NCBI GenBank assembly: GCA_036874045.1
Contig: CM072347.1
Span: 2,296,501 to 2,360,500 of the forward strand
Direction: 5' to 3'
Length of the DNA stretch: 64,000 bases
DNA from: Cymodocea nodosa
Lineage: Eukaryota > Streptophyta > Magnoliopsida > Alismatales > Cymodoceaceae
This document shows, piece after piece, positions 49,801 to 61,800 of this stretch. The stretch's first letter is position 1. The number at the start of each line of letters is the position of its first letter. Under the pieces are notes generated by a model, which saw only the letters and a program-made list of their open reading frames with translations, was not told where the DNA came from and ran no database searches. The translations under genes were made by a program, and so were the position numbers.

Positions 49801-52800
49801 TCCATTGTTTTCTTTTTTCATTATTTTCCACATTTTCTTGATTTTCCTTTTCTCTCATTTTCCAGGTGCATAAATGGACTCTAAATTCCTAAATTTTGGT
49901 GTTTTAGACTAACTTCTTTTTCTACACTTGTCAATTAAGATGTGAGAATCCTTGTTTATTTTCATCTACATTTGAACATTGATGTAGAGCCCCTAGCTTG
50001 AGAACCTTACATCTAGGGTGTGCAATGCTTCTCTTTTGTTTTCTTTTCATAGCACCCAAGGTTTAGTACAACGTTTTGGATTTCATGAGGAGTTGATAAA
50101 TTTTTATAGCTAGTTGCTTACTTAACACTAATCCTCCTCCTTTATCTAGGCTTGGAACACACCATGAAGGGATGAACATTCAGAGGTGGAGTTAAATTCA
50201 TTAATTGAATCACATAGATCAATATTGAAGAAAGATATCTTTATCCCAATAAAAGAGTCATGTCAATCACAAGTTCATTTTTCAAAATTCATGAACTAAA
50301 TAACTCATAATACAATTTAATGTCTAAAGATCATTTATGGAGCACCCTGACATTATTTTTCACATTGGTTTTTAGTATCTGGAAGAAGGTACTCATTTAT
50401 GGCCCTGTCATCACCTAATTTTTCCTAAAAAATTTGCCATTTAAATGGTGAAAAATGGCCGGTGATCGTCAGAGTTTCTTCTTATTTTCTCAAAAACTTA
50501 ATGACTTAGGACAAGAAATGTTAAAATAGCATTTGATGGCCTCTTCCATTTTTGAAATAGGCATGTAAACCATAATAGCAGAGAAGAAACGTTCTTTTGT
50601 GTTTGTTTTCATGAATTTTTTGGATCACGTGCTTCTGTTTTATGCTTCCTGAATCTTGGATGCATTCTGAGATGGTGTATTTCTTGTCAATCAGGATTGG
50701 TATTCTGAACATTATCCAACATTTTTTCCTCAGGTTCATTCAGAGAACGGGGATTTTCATGATGATGGTTTTTCTGGGCACAAAGCAGCAACATTTGTAT
50801 GTTCTAATTCTAACAATATTTCCACCGACCTTGGAGTGAATTCACCTTGTGCTGCTACATCTAGAGATAGAGAAGCAAGTAGTAAAAGATGCCCTACAGT
50901 TGTAATAGATAGTGATGATGATGCCAAGATGGACAATAAATTGGATGAATGCACTTGTAGTCCAAATGAAAGTGGTGGACAATCATCAATCCATGCTAAA
51001 GATGGTGGCGTTATTGACATTGACTCTTTACAAGCTAAAAATTTCACAAAGAATTTCTATTGCACTGCCTGTTTTGCTTGTTTGAGAACCTCTAATGTTC
51101 ACAAGCATCCCTTTCTTGGAGTTATTGTCTGTGAACATTGTAAGTGTTTGGTGGAAGAAAAAATGCAGAGTAAGGTATGTAAATGGATAGTTTATTCATT
51201 ATAATGCTACAACTGTCCCTTACCATTGGAAATTCATATTTGTGGGAAGCTAGATTGACATGTTTTGTTTTATGGGTGAATAGTTGTGTATTATAGTTCT
51301 TGAAGTGGTTCTGGGAGAGGGAGCCAGTATGTGGTTAGCACTTGGTTCAACTCATAATCAAATCACATTTAACTTGTACACAGGACATTCTTCCAAAGTT
51401 ACAAGTTTATAATAATGATCATACCATCATCAAAGTTGGCCTTCATATCTAGGAATACCCTTTTCCTACATTCCTATTGTTATTAGTTTCTCATTAAATA
51501 ATTATAATTTCAGCTCTATTTTCTTATATTGACTTCTTTTGGTACTTCTAATTTCCTGGTAATTGCAGGGCCTTGATCCAGATAGTTGTTACTGTAGATG
51601 GTGTGGTTGGTCAAACGACTTGATAAATTGTACCTCTTGCAATATGTTGTTTTGTATTACATGTATAAAGAGGAATCTTGGTGAAGACCAACTTTTGAGA
51701 GCAAACAATTCTAGTTGGCAATGCTGTTGCTGTTCTCCTGCTCTACTGCAAAAATTAATTTCGGATTTTGAGATAGCTAGTGGTTATATTGTGGTGTGTA
51801 ACTCTGAGTCTTCTGAATCAGAATCTTCAGATTCAGACTTGAGTGTTTCATCAAGGTATGCCTTGTTCTAGTTGTATGTAAGCTCCACATTGCAACACTT
51901 TTTTGTCAATGCATTCTATTCTGTATTTTAGTATGGAATCTCAATTATAGTATTGTTTTCAATAGATTTATTTCATTCTCTTTACATTTTTCCATGGTTT
52001 CTATTTTCTCCATTTTTTTTTTATGAATGCATATAGGGCTTCTTTTGCACTGGAAATGACAATGGCACTAATTTTTCCATGTAGTGTCTCAATCTTTTAT
52101 GATGACTTGCATGAAAATAGATTAGGAGGAATATTATTTGATGTAGCTGTTTGGGAATTTCTCCTTTCTTTTGGTTGACCACTCTAGTATATTTTTATCC
52201 TGTTTGTAGTTTCTTTTTTAGGACAAGCATTGTTGTAATAATGATAAGGTTTCTCTATTGTGGCTTGGAGACTATGGTGTCCTGTGTTGAGACAGGTGAA
52301 ATATTGCTGATGCCCCATGGTTTTTTAACTTAATGATACAATAAGCACATGGTTGTTGATGTTGTCCTTGTCTTGGATGAAAGTTTGATATGGATCAGGT
52401 CTGATATTGAAACAGATTCTTTAACTCTTTTATTGACGCTTTGTTCTTTTTAAAAGGCGCCTTGTCTGATACGTTGAAATTTCGACTGATGTTTAAACAA
52501 TAAGCACCAAAATACCTTACAACCCTCTTTTCCCATGCAACCTTGAACTCTCCTCTGTTTCCAAATTTTCTTTAGTGTTTCCCTCCTTCAGAATCACTAA
52601 AGAAAAACCTCTTCAACTAAAATGAACATGTAACAGCAAAATTTCACCAGCATGTATCAATGTTTGATTCCATGATAGGAATCTTTGTGTAGATAATCAT
52701 AATATTGTTATAGTCAACTTTTCATTCTGATACAATCATCTGTCTTTCTTCCATCAGTTTACTACGAAGATAATTGCTGCATACTTGCACAAGTCTGTGC

Positions 52801-55800
52801 TGAGAGTAGCTAAGAACTTTTCTTAGGTATTTATGGTACTTGAAGTTGTATCTAATTGGCTTCTGGGAATAGAATTGTCATGGTTGAATGTTTTGTGAAA
52901 TGTACTGGATTGCAGATTTGCAAGTCTGTGGTGGATGTAAAGAATTCTCAGAAATGGTGCTGTTTGTACTTGAATTAAATTTTCCTCTGGAGGAATCTTT
53001 ACCTGAATGTCTGTATAAATTGTCAAAGTCTTCCTGTAATCAAGTTGTCTCATTTGCGACCTAATAGTGTTAAGTTCTTTCTTGATAGTCTGCTAGACTG
53101 AGAGTTTATTTAAGAGTATGGGGATCAGTGATCCTCGAGGGAGCCATTGGACTAGTGTGGTAAATAGTTTGGATGAGAGTTTTTGCCCATTAAGCTGTCC
53201 ATAATGCAACAAAGTGGCTTGGAACCCACGGAGTTGTCATCGATCCTTTATGCATTGGAGATAAAAAAGAACTGTTGGAAAACATTTTTATCTGATGTTT
53301 ACATATCTCTTGTATTTGTACATTGGTTGTGTGGTTTTTCATTTCATCATTTGTTGCAGAAAAAGGAAAAGGAAGAGAAAAATTAGGAGAATACTTGATG
53401 ATGCTGAACTTAGAGAAGAAACTAAACAAAAAATTGAGTTGGAGAAGGTACCAGTTTTTTTGGTTTTCTATACTTTCCATAGCTTATATTTGACCAGTAA
53501 CTTTGTTAATATTTTGTACTTTAGGCTCGTCAAGAGCATTTAAAGTCCATGCAGCTTTCTGGATACCGGAGTAAGAATGAAGCACTAATTCAGATAATGA
53601 CAGAGGCTGCAAATGTTGAAGTTCTAGGTGATGCTACTACAGGTTATATTGTAAATGTTGCTAGAGAAGAAGGTGAGGAACCTGTCAGAATACCTCATAG
53701 CCTCTCCTCAAAATTGAAACCCCATCAGGTTTAGTGCTTTCCACCAAAATTAAACACGTGCACATCCTGTTTGATACGTGCCCAGTATCATATCACTATT
53801 ACTATATGATTTTTATATTTTCTAATGCTAAATGACTATACCATTGTATGTGATAGATACTATTTGATCGTTATCTTCTACTTATTTGTTGTGCATCACC
53901 TTATTTCTTTGTTCAGTTGCTGTTTCATTCTCTCTTTTTGTTTATATTTTTACCACCTTCCAATTATATCAAATTCTTAATTTCATTTAATATTCCATCC
54001 TTTCTTATGTTTCCATATTATCTAAACTAAGCATGCAACTTTATTTTGATATCTTTATGGCCCAACATATTTTATGATTTAGAATGTTGGACCATAAAGT
54101 ATGATCATATGTAACAAGTTAGTAATGTTGAGATGGATGAGTGACAACACTATAAAGAATAAACTTAAAAATGATTTTATTAAGAATAGAATAGTATTCA
54201 CATTTATTAAAGATAAGAAAATATTGACTTAAGTGGTTTGGTTGTATCCTTAAGAGATCAAGAAATGCATCAGTTAAAAGTAGAACTCAAGAAGTAGAGG
54301 TCAAGAAATTAAGAGTTAAAGAAATTAAAAGAAGTAGAGGTTGGTCCTAAACCCTAAAGCTTGAACTCTAAACACATGATCTCATTATATAGGATTGACC
54401 ACCTGAGTCCTTTTTTTATATATTTCTTTATATGGTCAAATCTTTTATTAAATTACATAAATTTAAATATTTTCTCACAATTCCTAATTAGGTAGTTTTT
54501 GGCTTTCCTTTACTTTTTTGCTTCAATTAGGAACAAAACCATCACCAATATCATCATCATTGTCATCATGATCACTACCACCATCAATGGAGTTACATGA
54601 ATGGTAAAAACACTCATACCTGTAATTTTTGTCATTTATATAGTTGTATATGTATTGACATAACATTCAAATAAAATCAGTGAACATCACGGTGAAATTA
54701 AATTTTCATGATTTTATGTAGACGCATGTCTGACTACTAAATTATATTTGCATTCATATACATTGGACTTGTAAATACATGAAAGTAGATTCTTTTCAAG
54801 AAATATTTGGAAAATTTACACACATATGCACATTTCATTCTTGAAATATACATAGAAAATAAATTTTTAGAGAAAAGCAAATGTCATTGTCTTACTTGTT
54901 GCCCAAATCTATGCTTCTCATCTATAGATCTTGAAAAGTACAATGAAATGGCATGATTGAGATAAAATACTATAAGCTTTTAATGGTGGTATTAATGGGC
55001 AATAGGTTAGTAGAAATTATATAAGGAATTTTGCCTGAAAATTTGCAAAGAGTTCTTTACAATACGTTTGAATACACATGATAATGATGTCCATCGACAA
55101 TAGCTATAGAGCAAACAATAGAACAACCAGAGAGATAGTGAACAGATCATAATAAGTACCTTGCATGAGGAGGTACTAGGTTTTATCATTTAAGAATTAT
55201 CCTGCGAAGCTAAAAGGTAAATTGTACATAGGGTGTAGCATATGGAGTGTGGCAGAGGGTCAAGTAGTCTAGAATTGTAGGAACTTATCATTTGTGGGCT
55301 TCAAATATGATCAAAATGGAGAAAGTAGTTCGCTCAATAAATTTTTTTTTCTTGAGCCCATTAGGGCCTACCAAGCTTGTTCTAACGTTTATCAGTGTGG
55401 CTGGTCTCATCACACTGACCAAATCCTTGGGGATCCTCCCCTTATGAAACGACCATGACCTTGTCTATGGTCATCCCTACCGTGAGTGGTGCTGATCATA
55501 GACGAGAAGTAGATTGATTGAAATCTGTAGGAGTTAATGTATGCAGAATGTGTGAAAAAGTGGATGACATAGAGGAGAGGAGAGGGTGTCAGCTCCAAAT
55601 ATGATTTTGATTGTGGATTGCTAAGAGTGAGATTACATATTAATAAGTCATCTAATTACATGGATATCTAACAACCCATGTAACACAAGGTAACATATCT
55701 CTAAGAATCTTCGTTGTAGGGTTGATGATAAAATGAAAGAAAAGACCAATTTAATACAAAATGCTGATGAACCAACCTAATGATCCACTTATAATCTCCC

Positions 55801-58800
55801 CAATCACTGATGCCAACAATTGCTCTCAACACCACATTTCATGTTAATAAGTCATCTAATTACATGGATATCTAATAATCCATGTAACACAAAATAACAT
55901 ATCTTTAAGAATAGGCTTGATAGTAACATGATAAAATGAAAGAAAAAACCAATTTAATAGAGAATGCAGATGTGCCAACCTAATGATCCACTTAAAATCT
56001 CCCCAATCACTGATTCCAACAATTGCTCTCAACACCACATTCCATGCCCTTTTTCTTATACAAACACTGTTCTAGATTCATTGACTCTATTAAATGTGAT
56101 ATCATAATATGCAACATCTTTCACATAACACTTCATTATAGTCTTGTTTTTTTATAGATGCATCACATCTCCCTTAGCTCTCATTTCGACTTTCCTAGAA
56201 ATATTGAATTGAAGGAGTGCATATGATCTACACTCTCACTAACTCCGTAATCTTATGTAGTTGCTCTTTTTAGTCAAGTTATGCATGTGTCTAGATTGTC
56301 TATTGAAATGATGCTCTACATTTATTAGCTTACATTAAGAGTATCCCTGTTAAGGTGCCGATTCTCAAGTAGAATGGGCATTTTGCAAAATAAACATATT
56401 TAAACTTAAGATACACATGGGTTTAAAGGAGACAGGATGTCAATATCAAGGTACTACACTGTGTTGTAAAAAAATTGAAAATGGGTATTATATGGATGGA
56501 AAATGAAAATATTTTTAATAATGGCAGTTTTTATGGGAATTTTTTTCAAAAAATGGTATAACTTAAAAATAAATAAATATTGATTCATTTTCATGTATAC
56601 AATCATCACTACTATCAAACTAATTGGATAAAACAAATTTTAATTCAATTAAATGTGATATGATTTAGAATCTTACTTTGAATATATGATTTATTAGTTA
56701 ATAACAAGGTTTTGAACGTACATAAGTATATAAGTAGCACAATAGTTTCAAAAAACAAGGCATCAAAACAATAAAACCGTGCCAACCACAAAAAGTACAA
56801 TCCAAAAACTAAAAAAATGGTCATTTTGAATGCCAATTGTTTTTTTTCTTGAAAAATGACGATTCTTAATAGAAAAATGGTTATTTTTTCATATTATACA
56901 GCAAGGGTGCGATACATATTTTGTGGTAATCTGGTCAGTTTGACATGGCAAAAGCAGAATATTATTTCTGTATTTCATTTGGAGGCAATACGGTTCCATG
57001 GCACAAACAACCTACAAGAGAATGTAGTTCAGATCCTTATGGAGAAGTTGATTTTACAATAAAAATTCATTTCACTATGCATTATGACAACCAAACAACA
57101 ATCTTTGTTATCAACAATTCATCCTGTTATGAATGCATAATGCATATTGTGGTTGATTGCCATAACTTTTGTGATATAGTGTTGGGAGGGATCATTGCTA
57201 CTCTTTAAATTCAACATTTCATATTATGCCCAAAAGTAGTGGGAGTATTAGTATACATCTGGGGTGAGCTCGATTCATTGTCACATCTATTACCATACTT
57301 TATCTTAAACTCATATAAATTAAAAATTAAAAATATCTCTGTATTATGACTATAATACCATGTTTGTACAAACTCACTGCCATGAAGAATGACTTGGTTA
57401 CTAAAAATACAAGGTATTATGATCTCATTCTTAAGAATCATAAATTATTCATTTTTTTCAGACATACAATGGATTTTCATGAAGTTTAATGCTTTTATGT
57501 TGTATATTTTATCTACATGTGATTTTCCTAAGTATCTTGTGTTATATGTATGCAATATCAACTATTTAACTCAGAATTCAGAAAATATAAAATCTTTATA
57601 AATAGCAAGCAAAAACATAGATCTGCGTGTTTGTCTGCTAGATGTAAGGAATATAAATTGGAACTACACTAAATATCAATACCAAATAGGTGTAATAACT
57701 AATTAGTTACAAACTAAACACAACAGCAAAGCAGTTCAACAACAGCATTGGTGATTGACAATAGAATGGACAAAATAAAAGAAAAAAAGGAAATTAGAGA
57801 ATAATTTCTCCTGAGTTGGGATGATTTTTGTACATGTCATTGACATGACTAAATTTGGTGTTTCAGTTGACAAAATTTTACACCAACATAGACTGAAATG
57901 TTGAATAGATTTGTGTATCTATCAATATACTCGTGGATTTGCTTCCCAAACTTTGATTTCCAATGCTTATCTATGGATTTTACTGAAAACGCACTTCATC
58001 TTTTGATTTTGGACAGTGTCATTATTTAAATTCCTTGCATTTTTTTCCACATCTTCTTGGCGGGAAAAGTTCTGCATTTAAGTAATTCTGGTAATGTCAA
58101 TCCATTTTTTCCTGTTACTTGGTTCTTCAAGTCTTTATTTATATAAGTGCATTTCCTTTTGGCGGTTCTGGGATTTTTTATTGGGTGGGACACTAAATAA
58201 ATTATTAAATATTTTAATAAATAAAAATAGTAGATGTAAATTTAAAATGTAAAAATGTCTTTCTAGATAAAGTTGAGTTGTGAAACTAACTCCGGTGATT
58301 TCCTTGTCAAGTACACATATTTTGAAGTCACTTCATGCTGATTTCACTGTTAACATCTTTTGATAATCTCTTTCAATATAGGCAACTAATAAATTATTAA
58401 TAAATTCATCACCAAGTTTATTTTCAAATGTTTCTTTGTAATGATCATTGTTGAAAAGTAATGACAACTGATGGATGTCATGCTAACTTAAGGATGCAGT
58501 ACTTCAAAAAACTTTGTCCTACTTTTTTCACAAGTTTTTGAGAAAATTCAGTAATTCCATTGAGGTATTGAAATGTTAGGTCTCCTGGAGTTAACTATCG
58601 AAAATATATTTAGCAAGTTGTTTTTAAATTTATCAGCATATATAGCGGAGAAATCATTTAAAACAAGGTGAGCAAGAAATCTCAATTTCTCCTTGTCAAA
58701 AGAAATACGGTACCAATTGTCCTAGATTTATTTTTTATTATATATTATATATTCATATATATGAGATATTATATATTAATATATGTAATATTTTATATTA

Positions 58801-61800
58801 AAGTTTATTTTTTATGCAATATGAATTAATATTATTTGATATAAAAATTAAAAGTAATATATGTAATATTAATTATTATTTTATGTAGGGAGCATTTGCC
58901 CACATGGTCCTTTAAGCAGGTCTATCCCTGTGCCTGATACTTTATTTTGTATTGGAGTTGCTAATGGTGTAAACTGAAATTCTTGTTCTACCATGTTCCA
59001 GTAATTTTCATATATTTTCTATAGTGCAGTTTGTAACATTCCCTGTCATTGTTTCTTATAATTTATGTATGTTTACTTGTAGATTGCTGGTATTAGATTC
59101 ATGTGGGAGAACATAATACAATCTGTTAGAAAGGTCAAATCTGGGGATAAAGGCCTTGGTTGCATTCTTGCACATACAATGGGGCTTGGGAAGACCTTTC
59201 AGGTTTCATTTCTCTCTGTTGACGCCTGTTGACTATTTTGTATGGATGAATAACTCTATTTTTGAACATAACTCAGACTTGAGTTTTGTATTTGTTTTCT
59301 GTCTTTTCCTCTTTGATCTATCTGCTTGTATGGCTTTTGTAGTTTTTCACTATTATTCTCCTCTATTTTAAGTATTCTATTTGCATTTCTGCAGATTTGC
59401 ATGTTATTTTTTTTAGCTGATTTGTTTGTATAAAAATGTTGATTTGCAGCTTTTGAACATATACTTAAAACGAATTCTTTTTAATTATATTGATAGATCA
59501 AACTTAAAAGATAAAAGTGCGTCTAAAATCTAAACTTATAAAATAATCATTATAAAAATTAAATTATTAATATACAACAAAACAACAATCCGACCTATAA
59601 ACTCACAATGTGGGGTTGGCCACATGAGTCCTTTTTTTTCTATGTATTTCTATTTATAATCAAATTTTTGGTTAAGTTACATAAATTTAAATTTTTTCTC
59701 ATAATTCCTATGTAACTTTTTCTGTGCTAATTAATTAATTCTTTTAATGTTTTGTGCTAATTAATTCTTTTCTCTTGATAAGTTCGTCCTTTGACGTCTT
59801 AATGATATCATCAAATCATCTAAGTTAATTTTTTTAATTTTCAATTGGTGCAGATCCTACTCTATTCCTAATAAAAGTTTTTTTTAGCTTATCATTTGTA
59901 GTATTACCACTTATCCATCTAATCATTCACATCCATGTACCATTATAGCCCAGTATTCTAAGCTATAAAGTATAATGAACGAATAACAGTCTTATTGAAT
60001 TTTCCTTTTGATATTAAGGATATTCTTCTATCACATGATACTTTTGAAGCCTACTTAATCCACCTTGCTATAATTCTATAAATATCATAATCTGTAATTT
60101 CTTTACCATTATTTGTTACAGATTTTATGTATTTAAAAATCTTACATTTATGTATATTATGACCATCTAATTGTATACTTTTATCATTATTCCTATTTTT
60201 ATTAAACTTACACTTCATATATTTAGCTTTTGACTTCCTCAATCTAAATCTTCTAGAATCTTAAGTATCTCTCAATAATTTTAATTTAGAATTAATTCTT
60301 ACCTTACTTTCATCCCTCAAAATTATATTAACAAATAGCATACATCAAGGTATTTCTTCTTAAATTCTTTAGTTATTTCATCTATAACTAAGGCAAACAA
60401 ATATGAACTTAAAGAGAACTATTAGTGTAAACCTATGTCTGTTGAAAATTCCAGTTTTTCTTCTTATAGTTTCTTTTGTACATGTTCTTTATAATATCAA
60501 TATTTCTTATTGGTACACTTTCTTTCTAATATCCATCATAATAGATTTCTAGGTACTCTATCATAAACTTTTTCTATATCAATGAAATCCATGTAGAGGC
60601 CTTTTTTCTTAATTTTAAAATTTTATATTAGTTTAAGTAAATGAATAGCTTCCATTGTTGACCTACCTGGTATAAACACAAATTAATTTTTTGTAATTTT
60701 AGTTACATACCTTAGTATTTGTTCAATTACACTTTTCTATAATTTCATAGTATCACTTACTAACTTAATATCATGATAATTATTACAATTCCATGTCTCT
60801 CTTATTCATAAATATTGGTATTAAAGAACTCTTTCTCCATTCATCTAACATCTTCTTTGTTTTCAAAATTATATTTAAAAGCTTTGTTAATCACTTAATC
60901 CCTACTTCACCCATATACTTCCATACGTCAATAGGAATATCATTTGGTCTAATAATTTTCCTACATTTTATTTTCTTAATAGCTTCTTTTACCTCCAAAT
61001 TATTAATATAAAAGAAATAAATAACTAAATTTATAAAGTTAAATATCAGTAAGTGAAAGATAATGAAAGTTTTTAAATAATTGGGAATATTAGGAATACA
61101 TGCTATTTAGTTTATATAATTAATACTATAAAAATTATTGATTTTGAAAATTTATTCTTTATTTAAGATTATTTCATACTTTAGAATATTGAAATTAATG
61201 AATGATATTGAATATAATAAATGTCTAAAAATTTAGTCTGTGGTTCATTATGTGAACGTTGCTTAACTTATCTGAAAATTTGAAATTTTTTTCTTTAGGC
61301 GATCATTTTGTTTTGTTGTAATTAAAATTTCCATTGATACTCTTATATATTTCCTATTTTTGTCAATTTGATGTCCAGCCCAAAGTAGACGATGCAATTC
61401 TTGTTAGTATGCGAGACCTAAACTTTTTCCTAGTATGTTAAAAAATGCTGCATGTCTGGAAGTCATTCTTGGATCAATAAGAAGGTTTGCTGGCATTATA
61501 CCTGCAGTATTCCAGTTTGAAAATGAAAATTAAGGTTCGTACCTGCTTTAAATGGCTACAAATTCATTTAAAAGCATAGACACTGTGACCCATACTCTAC
61601 ACCCACCTGGATGCCTGCCCTTCCCTTCACCGTGCACCTTGTATCTTTTATTGGATCACTAAATTTTCATAAAGTTAAACTAGCTGTTAGTATTGATGCC
61701 ACTTGAATTCTGATATTGCTACCTGGCTGGACATCTATTTAGCCTTGTGATATTGTCTAGAGATTTATTGCTGTTTGTTGTTTGTATTTTTACTTCTGAA

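Larger units (their letters stand above)
41857..50733 (+). other. ATRX intron 8 (8.9 kb)
   Basis: From GTTATA at 41857 (a weak donor) to the acceptor TTCCTCAG ending at 50733. Holds a palindromic 111-bp minisatellite (43475-44080), a tandem duplication (45318-45683), a minus-strand L1 LINE relic (45890-46690), a hAT DUF659 scrap (about 46800-46905) and a pyrimidine/GC-rich stretch at 47380-47700 without a known domain. The part from 48000 to 50700 shows no recognisable element. Confidence 0.8.
53729..59082 (+). other. ATRX intron 12 (5.35 kb)
   Basis: From GTTTAG at 53729 to TTGTAG ending at 59082. Contains an RTE LINE scrap (54050-54480), a 204-bp tandem duplication (55640-56046) and a copia RNase H scrap (about 56940-57210). 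The remainder has very AT-rich stretches (around 58730-58890) and no recognised gene. Confidence 0.85.
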
